Shown here piece by piece: positions 1 to 6,672 of a DNA stretch of 55,597 nucleotides. The translations under genes and the position numbers were made by a program. Below the pieces are notes generated by a model, which was given only the letters and a program-made list of their open reading frames with translations, ran no database searches and was not told the DNA's origin. Origin of the DNA: JAKASV01 sp964595035 (GTDB lineage: Bacteria; Babelota; Babeliae; Babelales; Vermiphilaceae); NCBI GenBank assembly GCA_964595035.1, contig CAZQNW010000001.1, forward strand, positions 1 through 55,597. The letters are read 5' to 3'. Numbering within the stretch: the stretch's first letter is position 1; each line of letters opens with the position of its first letter.

Positions 1-223
1 TAATGAAATTTATACATAAAATCCTTTGTTTTTAGAAAATCCGAATTATTTTTGTATCATCAATAAATAAATTTTAATAAGATTTTACACCAAAATAATC
101 CTAGGTGTCAATTTATTTGAAAATTAATTTGATTAAACTGCTGATGATGCTAAACTACAATGCTATAAGTTTATGTAAGGAATCGTGTCTTAAGTCTCAT
201 TATAAAATAAATTTGGTATTGGT

Positions 224-1543
224 ATGTTTGATTTTTTATCGAGAAAATTTTCTGATATTCTAGAAAAAATTACTGGAGGAGCTACCTTAACTGAACAAAA
301 TATAGCTCAGGCATTAGAGTCTGTAAAAGAATCTTTGTTGGAAGCTGATGTTCCTTATGACCTGGTTCATAAGTTTGTTGATGTGGTTGCTGCGGAGGCT
401 GTAGGCAAAAAAGTGTTGTCTAAGGTTAAACCGGGTGAACAATTTGTTAAAATTGTGTATGAACAGCTTTTAGCTTTTATGGGTGGTAAAGATAGCCTTC
501 AGTTTTCTTTTCAGATTCCTTCCGTTGTTATGGTTATAGGGCTGCAAGGTTCTGGTAAGACAACATCCATTGCCAAGATGGTTCGTTTTGTGCAAAAAGA
601 AGCTCAAAAAAGAGGGAAAAAACGTCATATATTGATGGCTTCTGTAGATTTTTATAGGCCGGCTGCAGTTGATCAATTAGAAATGCTCTCAAAAAATGTT
701 AATGCTGCGTTTTTTAGGGCGACAAGTTCTCAGCCGTTAGAAGCAACACATGAAATTATGGATTACTACAAAAAAGGTGGCTATGAACTGCTTTTTTTGG
801 ATACAGCAGGTCGCTTGCATATTGATGAAACAATGCTTGAAGAGCTTAAAAAGATTGATGCTTTTGTACAGCCCCGCTATAAAATTCTTGTATTAGATAG
901 TATGACAGGGCAAGAGTCGCTTGCTGTGGCAAAAGCGTTCGATGAACAGATTAAGTTTAATGGAGCAATGCTTACAAAGTTAGACAGTGATACGAGGGGT
1001 GGAGCAGCTTTCGCTTTTCGTTATGCAATAGGCAAGCCTGTTATTTTTGTTGGAACAGGGGAAAAGGCGGATGATATTGACTTATTTAAAGCAGATCGCG
1101 CCGCGGGCCGTATCTTGGGAATGGGAGATGTTTTAAGCCTTGTCGAAAAAGCTGAAGAGCAGGTTAAAGAGCAGGAAAAAGAAGCCTTAGAAAAATCGTT
1201 GCGCAAAGGAACGCTTACACTGGAAGATTTTGCTTCACAAATGAATATGGTTCAAAATATGGGGCCATTGGCGAATCTTATGAAGTATCTCCCAGGTATG
1301 GGGTCTGTTGAAATAAAACCTGAAATGATTGAAAAAGCTGAACGCGAGATGAGAAGGTTTAAAGCTGTTATTGGTTCAATGACTCCGAAAGAGCGTCTGT
1401 GTCCGCATATTATCGATGGAGAACGTAAAAAAAGGATTGCAAAAGGAGCAGGTGTTGATGTAGCAACAGTAAATCTTTTGTTACAACGATTTGAAGAAAG
1501 TAAGCAATATGTTAAACTTTTTAAGAAGCTGGGTCGCTTTTGA
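224..1543 (+). CDS. ffh: Signal recognition particle GTPase Ffh (SRP54)
   Basis: Ffh binds signal sequences emerging from the ribosome together with 4.5S RNA and delivers membrane and exported proteins to FtsY and SecYEG. The protein has the N-terminal helical bundle (1-90), a GTPase domain with the P-loop GLQGSGKTT (106-114), DFYRPAAVDQL, DTAGR (about 193) and TKLDSDTRGG (about 251), then the methionine-rich M domain (about 300-439) with MGPLANLMKYLPGMG. At 439 residues it is close to the family's usual 440-450. The start is the first ATG; its ribosome binding site is weak (GGTATTGGT). It leads a cluster with rpsP, khpA, trmD and rplS, a classic order. The 223 bases upstream contain no gene and no convincing promoter. 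Confidence 0.97.
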   Translation: MFDFLSRKFSDILEKITGGATLTEQNIAQALESVKESLLEADVPYDLVHKFVDVVAAEAVGKKVLSKVKPGEQFVKIVYEQLLAFMGGKDSLQFSFQIPSVVMVIGLQGSGKTTSIAKMVRFVQKEAQKRGKKRHILMASVDFYRPAAVDQLEMLSKNVNAAFFRATSSQPLEATHEIMDYYKKGGYELLFLDTAGRLHIDETMLEELKKIDAFVQPRYKILVLDSMTGQESLAVAKAFDEQIKFNGAMLTKLDSDTRGGAAFAFRYAIGKPVIFVGTGEKADDIDLFKADRAAGRILGMGDVLSLVEKAEEQVKEQEKEALEKSLRKGTLTLEDFASQMNMVQNMGPLANLMKYLPGMGSVEIKPEMIEKAEREMRRFKAVIGSMTPKERLCPHIIDGERKKRIAKGAGVDVATVNLLLQRFEESKQYVKLFKKLGRF

Positions 1544-1586
1544 CAGGTATGTTGATAGTACAATTCATTATAAAGGATAGATTTTT

Positions 1587-1835
1587 ATGGTAAAAATTCG
1601 CTTGTCACGCATTGGCAAGAAACATGTTCCATTTTACAGAATAGTTGCGGTAGATTCTCGCGAAAAGCGTGATGGTGCATGCTTGGAGAATCTTGGTACG
1701 TATGACGCACTTAATGCAAAAGTTCTTCAATTCCATGAAGAACGTATCAATGATTGGCTTTCCAAAGGCGCAGTTATGACAAATACGGTTAAAAGAATCT
1801 GTAAAATATATAAAAAGCAGGCTGTTGCTCAATAA
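1587..1835 (+). CDS. rpsP: 30S ribosomal protein S16
   Basis: S16 is a primary binding protein of the 5' domain of 16S rRNA and helps small-subunit assembly. The N-terminus VKIRLSRIGKKHVPFYRI followed by VVDSR-like AVDSREKRDG is diagnostic. The 82-residue length is normal. AAAGGA lies just upstream of the ATG. It sits 43 bases after ffh and 21 bases before khpA, so it is probably part of the same transcript. Confidence 0.97.
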   Translation: MVKIRLSRIGKKHVPFYRIVAVDSREKRDGACLENLGTYDALNAKVLQFHEERINDWLSKGAVMTNTVKRICKIYKKQAVAQ

Positions 1836-1856
1836 GGCTCGAATAAAGGCTATGCA

Positions 1857-2093
1857 ATGATGATACGTTCATTGATTGAAGAATTAGTTAAATCGATTGT
1901 TGATGATCCAGGCATGGTTGCAATAATTGAGACCAAACAGGACGACGGGACTTTGATGATGGGTATCAAGGTTGCAGAGGCAGACTTGGGTAAGGTTATA
2001 GGTCGTAATGGGCAGACTATCAAGGCCATTCGCGCTGTGGTGTATGCCCTTAATCAAAATGATCATGAAATCAAAGTTGATGTTGCATCATGA
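1857..2093 (+). CDS. khpA: KH-domain RNA-binding protein KhpA
   Basis: A 78-residue single-domain KH protein of the KhpA/YlqC family. The GxxG loop is seen in VIGRNGQTIKAIR, preceded by VAEADLGK, as in the family. KhpA proteins bind RNA, often as a KhpA-KhpB pair, and influence cell division and sRNA regulation in Firmicutes; the role here is not known. It lies between rpsP and trmD, the usual place. The start could be either of two adjacent ATGs (1857 or 1860); AAAGG about 10 bases upstream serves both. In most bacteria rimM follows this gene, but here trmD begins only 15 bases after the stop. Confidence 0.93.
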   Translation: MMIRSLIEELVKSIVDDPGMVAIIETKQDDGTLMMGIKVAEADLGKVIGRNGQTIKAIRAVVYALNQNDHEIKVDVAS

Positions 2094-2108
2094 GGCAGCA
2101 AGGATTGC

Positions 2109-3419
2109 ATGAAAATTTCAGTTTTAACAGTCTTTTCAGAGTTGTACAAACCGTTTATAGCAACGAGTCTTATCAAGCGTGCTCAAGAAAATGGGCTAAT
2201 TTCAATTGAAGTTGATGAGTTTTTTTCTTTTGTTAAACCTAAAGAACGCATTGATGCTCCTACGTTTGGTCATGGCCCCGGGATGCTTATTAAGCCTCAG
2301 GTTGTTCAAAAGGCAATTGAATCTAAAGAAGGGATTCACGGGAAGGCATTTAAGATTTTTTTCTCACCCCAGGGAAGTAAATTAGACCAATGTTTGGTTG
2401 CAAAAATAGCAAAGGTTTTTCAAGAGCAACAACATCTTATGTTGATTGCCGGTCGTTATGAAGGTATGGATGCTCGTGTTGAAGCTGAATATGCCGATCT
2501 GACGATATCAGTTGGTGATTTTGTTTTGATGGGGGGAGACTTGGCGGCTCTCATGGTGCTTGAAAGTATGCTGAGATTAGTTCCAGGTGTCGTTGGGAAA
2601 ACTGAGTCAGTTGAACAGGATTCTTTTACTGGTGCGTTTGTAGATTATCCACATTATACAGAGCCTGTTGTTTGGAAAGGGCATGTTGTTCCTGATGTTA
2701 TTCGATCGGGAAATCATGCAGCAATGAAGGATTGGCGTATCGATCATGCTGCTAAGACTACGGTAAAACTTCATTTTGATTGGTTAAGAAAGCAAGTTTT
2801 AAGCCATGAAGAAATGTTGATATCGCAAAAGCATATACCTCATCACTATACCGCTTTGTTGCATACGGATGTCCTCATCGGTGATAACCAAAAATCCGGG
2901 ACGACTTCCGTAACTTCTTTGGATATTCATGATATTGCGCGATCTTCAAAAACCTATGGTATTAACGGGTATTTTATTGTTACTCCGTTGGCAGATCAAC
3001 AAAAAATTGTTAAACGGTTACTTGATTTTTGGATGAATGATGGCGTTGAATATAATGCATCAAGACATGAAGCTGTTAAGCAGGTGTCAGTAGTAAGTAA
3101 TCTTGAAGAGGTCATTGAAGCTATTGAAAAAATTGAAGGTAAAAAGCCCATTATAATAGCTACGTCTGCAAGAGAATTAGATCATCCTGGCCTTATATCG
3201 TTTTATGATCATGAAAAAGTTTGGTCTCTTGATCGTCCGGTCCTATTTATTTTTGGGACTGGTCGAGGATTGACGCAAGAAAGAATTCTGGCTTCTGATT
3301 TTCTTCTAAAGCCTATTAAATCTTTTTCTGATTATAACCATTTGTCGGTTCGTTCTGCTGTAGCTATTGTGCTCGACCGTTGGTTAGGTATTAATGAGAA
3401 GTCATGTAGGCCTGATTGA
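2109..3419 (+). CDS. trmD: tRNA (guanine-N1)-methyltransferase TrmD fused to a second SPOUT methyltransferase domain
   Basis: Residues 1-235 form TrmD, the SPOUT enzyme that makes m1G37 in tRNAs and prevents +1 frameshifting. Its motifs are FGHGPGM (SAM knot region), AGRYEGMDARV, VGDFVLMGGDLAAL, the catalytic-Asp segment EQDSF, DYPHYTEP and SGNHAAMKDWR. After a short linker, residues about 250-430 form a second domain with TSLDIHDIARSSKTYGI, YFIVTPL, IIATSA, LFIFGTGRGL and SVRSAVAIVLDRWLG. This matches the small SPOUT family found beside trmD in Thermotoga and relatives (PF09936, TM1570-like). The ORF is continuous, 436 residues against about 240 for TrmD alone, so this is a real fusion. AAGGA precedes the ATG. 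The neighbours are khpA and rplS; rimM is absent. Confidence 0.93.
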   Translation: MKISVLTVFSELYKPFIATSLIKRAQENGLISIEVDEFFSFVKPKERIDAPTFGHGPGMLIKPQVVQKAIESKEGIHGKAFKIFFSPQGSKLDQCLVAKIAKVFQEQQHLMLIAGRYEGMDARVEAEYADLTISVGDFVLMGGDLAALMVLESMLRLVPGVVGKTESVEQDSFTGAFVDYPHYTEPVVWKGHVVPDVIRSGNHAAMKDWRIDHAAKTTVKLHFDWLRKQVLSHEEMLISQKHIPHHYTALLHTDVLIGDNQKSGTTSVTSLDIHDIARSSKTYGINGYFIVTPLADQQKIVKRLLDFWMNDGVEYNASRHEAVKQVSVVSNLEEVIEAIEKIEGKKPIIIATSARELDHPGLISFYDHEKVWSLDRPVLFIFGTGRGLTQERILASDFLLKPIKSFSDYNHLSVRSAVAIVLDRWLGINEKSCRPD

Positions 3420-3425
3420 ATAATG

Positions 3426-3453
3426 TTGGAAAATAGATATTTTTTGATATACT
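3426..3453 (+). promoter_or_regulatory. Putative sigma70-type promoter upstream of rplS
   Basis: TTGGAA at 3426-3431 is followed after 16 bases by TATACT at 3448-3453, with an extended -10 TG one base upstream of the hexamer. It lies in the 96-base trmD-rplS gap and could give rplS extra transcription independent of ffh. This is a sequence match only. Confidence 0.5.
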
Positions 3454-3515
3454 ATCGTTATGCAACTTTTTTTGGGACAAAATATCAAAGATTTTAAGGA
3501 CTTAAGAGGACTTTT

Positions 3516-3896
3516 ATGAAAGCTAAAAAATATACCCGAGAGACTATTCGTGATATTGGAACGGAGGACCGTGGTTTTCCTGTATTTGCTATTGGGGATA
3601 CTATAGCCGTTTCTCAACGTATTAAAGAAGGTGATAAGGAACGTATCCAGGTATTTGAAGGTGATGTTATTGCTATACATAAACGTGGTATTTCAAGTAC
3701 GTTTACTATACGTAAAATTGGCGCTAACTCGGTAGCAGTAGAACGAATTTTCCCATTTTATTCCCCTAAAATTGATTCCATAAGATTTGTCAGAAAAGGC
3801 CAAGTTCGCAGAGCAAAACTCTATTATATTCGCGAACGTGTTGGTAAGGCTGCTCGCGTTACTGAAAAAGTTGAGGGTCAGCAAAAGGATCTATAG
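3516..3896 (+). CDS. rplS: 50S ribosomal protein L19
   Basis: L19 sits at the subunit interface near the 30S contacts. Recognised by GDTIAVSQRIKEGDKERIQVFEGDVIA-type residues, the segment SSTFTIRKIGANSVAVER and FPFYSPKIDSI, all standard L19 signatures. The length of 126 is slightly above the usual 115 because of a short charged tail. AGAGGA precedes the ATG. It is the last gene of the ffh-rpsP-khpA-trmD cluster and probably has its own promoter in the preceding gap. Confidence 0.96.
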   Translation: MKAKKYTRETIRDIGTEDRGFPVFAIGDTIAVSQRIKEGDKERIQVFEGDVIAIHKRGISSTFTIRKIGANSVAVERIFPFYSPKIDSIRFVRKGQVRRAKLYYIRERVGKAARVTEKVEGQQKDL

Positions 3897-3931
3897 ATTC
3901 TTTTATAAAAATGCTTATTAAATTATGAAAG

Positions 3932-4429
3932 ATGACCATGATGCGATACTCATGGACTCTTTGTTTACTATGTTTTATATTGCCAGCGTGCCTGTACAAA
4001 TCACAGGCACGTGTTCGTCCTGAAAAAGAAAATTTCCCCTTAAAACCTGAATTCTCTACCATAATAGATTCTAATACTTTGAATAATGGTAATTTGCAGA
4101 ATAAGGATTATCGGTTGCGTGCATTAAGCTGTGAGGCCAAACTCCCTGATATTCCTATTCCCGTGGCAAGCGATCCTATTCCGGATTTCTTCGTTGAGAG
4201 AGAAGATACAAACGATATAGTTCTTGGCTATATCACAGAACAAGATCCTGTTCGATTGATGACTTTTTTTAAAGCAGAATTTGTGCAACTTGGCTGGAAG
4301 ATACTGGCTGAATCTCATCACATAGAGTCATTACTCATCGTAGAAAAGCCCGACAGAATTTGTACGGTTAGCATAAGATCTTTGGATGATTTTAATATTT
4401 TTGTAATAACTATTTGCCTAAAAAATTAA
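3932..4429 (+). CDS. Predicted lipoprotein of unknown function
   Basis: I do not recognise a named family. The N-terminus has a short charged start, a hydrophobic core and a lipobox-like LPAC (about residues 18-21), so the mature protein is probably lipid-anchored. The C-terminal half (about 70-165) has a compact pattern: DIPIPV, then VLGYITEQDPVRLMTFF, then LGWKILAES and CTVSIRS. Similar layouts occur in small periplasmic domains, but no function follows from this. The start is uncertain among ATGs at 3932, 3938 and 3941; only a weak GAAAG lies upstream. It lies 35 bases after rplS and begins a run of exported proteins. Confidence 0.7.
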   Translation: MTMMRYSWTLCLLCFILPACLYKSQARVRPEKENFPLKPEFSTIIDSNTLNNGNLQNKDYRLRALSCEAKLPDIPIPVASDPIPDFFVEREDTNDIVLGYITEQDPVRLMTFFKAEFVQLGWKILAESHHIESLLIVEKPDRICTVSIRSLDDFNIFVITICLKN

Positions 4430-4475
4430 CGCCTTAAGATTATGGGTTGTTGAATCATCAATCTCATTACAAATA

Positions 4476-4506
4476 TTGACTTTTAGAAATAAATATATGT
4501 TATACT
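4476..4506 (+). promoter_or_regulatory. Putative extended -10 promoter for the chagasin-like gene pair
   Basis: TTGACT at 4476-4481 and TATACT at 4501-4506 are separated by 19 bases, which is long, but the -10 is preceded by TG plus one base (an extended -10). The site lies 52 bases before the first inhibitor gene. Confidence 0.55.
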
Positions 4507-4558
4507 TATGGTAGGCGGCGAATAGTATAGATTTGGTCTATAGGTAAAGGGGTTTTGT

Positions 4559-4954
4559 ATGAAAGCATTGTTGATATTAATTCTTGGTTTTGTTTGTGCG
4601 GTGAATACGTGTGCTCAGAATAATATTGGATATCCATCGGTACGACGTAAAGTTGAACATATTAATCTCAAAGTAGGTGAAGTTTGGACCCTTGATTTGC
4701 GTTCGTTGCCCGGTGCAGGGTTCTTATGGATGGTAAAGAATGATGATCCCTCTAACCGTGAAATTGTGCATATAGAGAAAGAATCTGAACCTGCAAGAGA
4801 GGGCTTGGTAGGAGGCCCAGTTAATGAACATTGGATATTTAAGGCTGTGCAACCTGGAAAAGCAAGGATTATGTTGGAATATGCAAGACCATCTGACCCA
4901 TCTACGTTGAGTGAGGTTATTATTTTAGATTTTAGTGTTAGTCCTAAAAAGTGA
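4559..4954 (+). CDS. Secreted chagasin-type (I42) cysteine-protease inhibitor, copy 1
   Basis: Chagasin-family proteins are immunoglobulin-fold inhibitors that block papain-like cysteine proteases with three loops. This 131-residue protein has a signal peptide (about 1-19, ending near NTCAQ) and then the I42 pattern: LKVGEVWTLDLRS, loop L2 as PGAGFLW, loop L4 as GLVGGPVNEHWIFKA, and loop L6 region EYARPSDP. L2 lacks the usual NPTTGY, and L6 has RP but no Trp, so this copy is more divergent than its neighbour. AAAGGGG lies upstream of the ATG. It is followed 32 bases later by a second I42 gene, so the two are probably one transcript. Loss of canonical loop residues may mean weaker inhibition or a different target. 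Confidence 0.82.
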   Translation: MKALLILILGFVCAVNTCAQNNIGYPSVRRKVEHINLKVGEVWTLDLRSLPGAGFLWMVKNDDPSNREIVHIEKESEPAREGLVGGPVNEHWIFKAVQPGKARIMLEYARPSDPSTLSEVIILDFSVSPKK

Positions 4955-4986
4955 TTTGTGATATTTGTTACATGAAAGGGTACGTT

Positions 4987-5376
4987 ATGAATAAGTTATC
5001 TTTAGGATTATTATCAATATTAGCGGTAGTTTCTTTGTATGGTGAAGAATGTGCAAAGCAAGAAAAAATGACCCTTATGGTCGGCCAATCCAAAACTATA
5101 GTTTTGCCTGCTAATCATACGACAGGGTATAGTTGGCAGATGCGAGAACTAGTGGCACAAGACAGAAAAGTTGTTGATGTAGGAGAGCCTGAATATATAC
5201 AGCAAGAACATGCAAAAGGTATGGTTGGCGTGGGAGGATTTGAGCATTGGACATTCACAGGAGTTCAAAATGGTACCGTAAAGCTTCTCTTTGAATATTT
5301 ACAAAGATGGAATCCTGATTCTGTAGTTAAAGAAGGAGAATTTGCTCCACGTGAGTACCATATTACTGTTAAGTAA
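4987..5376 (+). CDS. Secreted chagasin-type (I42) cysteine-protease inhibitor, copy 2
   Basis: A 129-residue I42-family inhibitor. The signal peptide spans about 1-17 (MNKLSLGLLSILAVVSLYG). The three loops are well conserved: L2 NHTTGYSW, L4 GMVGVGGFEHWTF, and L6 YLQRWNP. The start at 4987 is chosen because AAAGGG lies 7 bases upstream and a signal peptide begins there; an in-frame GTG at 4951 would add an unlikely Cys-rich prefix. Known relatives inhibit papain-like proteases, including host cathepsins or the organism's own enzymes. A 15-bp stem terminator follows, ending the transcript. Confidence 0.88.
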   Translation: MNKLSLGLLSILAVVSLYGEECAKQEKMTLMVGQSKTIVLPANHTTGYSWQMRELVAQDRKVVDVGEPEYIQQEHAKGMVGVGGFEHWTFTGVQNGTVKLLFEYLQRWNPDSVVKEGEFAPREYHITVK

Positions 5377-5399
5377 TATAAGATTAATTGTGGGTCTTT

Positions 5400-5439
5400 A
5401 TCAAATAAGCCCAGAGTTTAACTGGGCTTATTTGATTTT
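5400..5439 (+). terminator. Strong rho-independent terminator after the inhibitor pair
   Basis: A perfect 15-bp stem, ATCAAATAAGCCCAG at 5400-5414 paired with CTGGGCTTATTTGAT at 5422-5436, has a 7-base loop and is followed by TTT. It ends the chagasin transcript and separates it from the convergent gene at 5471-5917. Confidence 0.85.
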
Positions 5440-5470
5440 GTGTATTTAAAACTTTAGTCATGATTTTAAA

Positions 5471-5917
5471 TTACATTTTAGCTGAAATAAGTATCTCTTG
5501 TTTTTGAGTCGTTTTACTATCAAGCTTTTTTAGTTCTTTGCGTAGGCGATGAATTTCATAATTTTTTTGTTCAAGCTCATGCTCGAGTTGTCTTATGCGC
5601 TGCTGTTTTTTTTGAAGTTTGTGTTCAAGATGATCGACTTGATCTTCAAGCCATTGTCTAGATGGCTGTATTTCTCGACGGTATACAACTTCTTGGTAAC
5701 AACAGCCATGGTTGTCATCTTCTAATAGTTCTGCTGTTGTTCCTACAGCCAATCCTGTTATCATTCCTGGCAGTATGCCATCATAACCGCCAAGTGCAGC
5801 CCCCATCCCTGCTCCCATGAAACTTCCCATGATTATATTGTTTCCATGTGTTGCATGGCTTATTTTAGGGCTGCATGATATAGCAATGAGCGGTATGGTT
5901 AAGAATAATTTTTTCAT
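5471..5917 (-). CDS. Exported glycine-zipper protein with C-terminal coiled coil
   Basis: A 148-residue protein with a signal peptide ending near ISHA (about 1-22); a Cys at 15 could in principle be a lipobox, but the context ISCS is not ideal. It then has a Gly/Ala-rich segment (about 30-65; GSFMGAGMGAALGG and PGMITGLAVGT) typical of glycine-zipper membrane segments. From about 83 it is a charged helix (WLEDQVDHLEHKLQKKQQ onward) with heptad spacing that should form a coiled coil. Such layouts occur in envelope-anchored proteins, but no function is known. AAAGGA precedes the ATG. It is convergent with the inhibitor pair and has the same general design as the gene at 6140-6538. Confidence 0.75.
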   Translation of the reverse strand: MKKLFLTIPLIAISCSPKISHATHGNNIIMGSFMGAGMGAALGGYDGILPGMITGLAVGTTAELLEDDNHGCCYQEVVYRREIQPSRQWLEDQVDHLEHKLQKKQQRIRQLEHELEQKNYEIHRLRKELKKLDSKTTQKQEILISAKM

Positions 5918-6076
5918 ATGAATCCTTTATGTGTAATATTTTTATGTAATCCTATAAATTTTGAACTAGATAGCCCATGTGCTTTTTTGTGGAGTCAAGG
6001 TAGCTTTATATAATGATAGTTATAGATGCCTAAACTTGCAAAAGGGTGACTAAAAGGCAAAATGTGTCGTCGAAAG

Positions 6077-6111
6077 AAAAGGTGACCAAGTTGCTTACTT
6101 GGTCACCTTTT
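6077..6111 (-). terminator. Rho-independent terminator, probably for the minus-strand glycine-zipper gene
   Basis: A perfect 15-bp stem with AAAAGGTGACCAAGT at 6077-6091 and its complement at 6097-6111 around a 5-base loop. Read on the minus strand it is followed by a T-rich stretch (TTTTCTTTC), and it lies 28 bases beyond the stop of the gene at 6140-6538. Confidence 0.8.
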
Positions 6112-6139
6112 CATCTTTTTTTGAGTTATGTATTAAGAT

Positions 6140-6538
6140 TTATTTTTCTGTCCTCTGGATGGCAGGTTCTTCTATCTCCTGGCCATCATCCATGTATTCG
6201 GGTTCTTCATAATATTCATCGTCATCATAATAATAATCATGGCGATGATGTTCTGAAGCTGCCGCTCCCGCCATCATACCTGTTAAGGCTCCTACCCCAA
6301 AGCCTATTCCTGCGCCACGTCCTCCACCTGCAAGTCCACCTATGACTGCTCCGGTCGCTGCACCGCCGAAGAATCCTTTTGCCATGCGTTCTCCTCGATA
6401 AGGGTCTTCATAATGTCTGTGGTGGTAATGCCTACGGTGATGGCTGTGGCCATAGTCATAATCTCGGCGTCGAGCGTCAAGAGATGCTGCTAAGCCTAAC
6501 CCTAATATACATATGCAAAACATAATATGTATCTTCAT
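6140..6538 (-). CDS. Exported His/Tyr-rich glycine-zipper protein
   Basis: A 132-residue protein with a signal peptide (about 1-21, ending near AASLDA). It then has a His/Arg/Tyr-rich block (about 25-45; HSHHRRHYHHRHYED) and a glycine zipper (about 54-92; FFGGAATGAVIGG and GIGFGVGALTGMMAGAAA). The C-terminus is acidic and Tyr-rich (YYYDDDEYYEEPEY). The zipper suggests membrane insertion or oligomerisation; the His block could bind metal or polyanions, but both are inference. AAAGGAG precedes the ATG. A promoter and tandem repeats lie upstream, and a strong terminator lies downstream, so it looks monocistronic. Confidence 0.75.
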   Translation of the reverse strand: MKIHIMFCICILGLGLAASLDARRRDYDYGHSHHRRHYHHRHYEDPYRGERMAKGFFGGAATGAVIGGLAGGGRGAGIGFGVGALTGMMAGAAASEHHRHDYYYDDDEYYEEPEYMDDGQEIEEPAIQRTEK

Positions 6539-6562
6539 AGAACTCCTTTTTTTTCCAAGAGA

Positions 6563-6592
6563 CTTAATCTACTACTTCTTAATCTACTACTT
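6563..6592. repeat. Two perfect tandem copies of a 15-bp unit in the leader of the glycine-zipper gene
   Basis: CTTAATCTACTACTT occurs at 6563-6577 and again at 6578-6592. It lies between the putative promoter and the start codon of the gene at 6140-6538, making up about half of the predicted 5' leader. Confidence 0.9.
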
Positions 6593-6599
6593 TAATTAA

Positions 6600-6629
6600 A
6601 TTATATCTGAATTATAATTGCATAATCAA
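6600..6629 (-). promoter_or_regulatory. Putative promoter of the His/Tyr-rich glycine-zipper gene
   Basis: On the minus strand, TTGATT (6629-6624) is followed after 18 bases by TATAAT (6605-6600), a perfect -10. It lies about 60 bases upstream of the start codon at 6538. Confidence 0.6.
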
Positions 6630-6653
6630 TAGTAATATTAAATAGTAATATTA
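6628..6653. repeat. Two perfect tandem copies of a 13-bp AT-rich unit
   Basis: AATAGTAATATTA occurs at 6628-6640 and 6641-6653, just upstream of and touching the -35 of the glycine-zipper gene promoter, in the gap after murC. Confidence 0.85.
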
Positions 6654-6672
6654 ATTTAAAAAGAAATATGTG

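Noticed and set aside
6046..6345. Plus-strand ORF of 99 codons
   Set aside because: It spans a terminator stem and lies antisense to the glycine-zipper gene; its composition is a complement of the His/Asp-rich coding.
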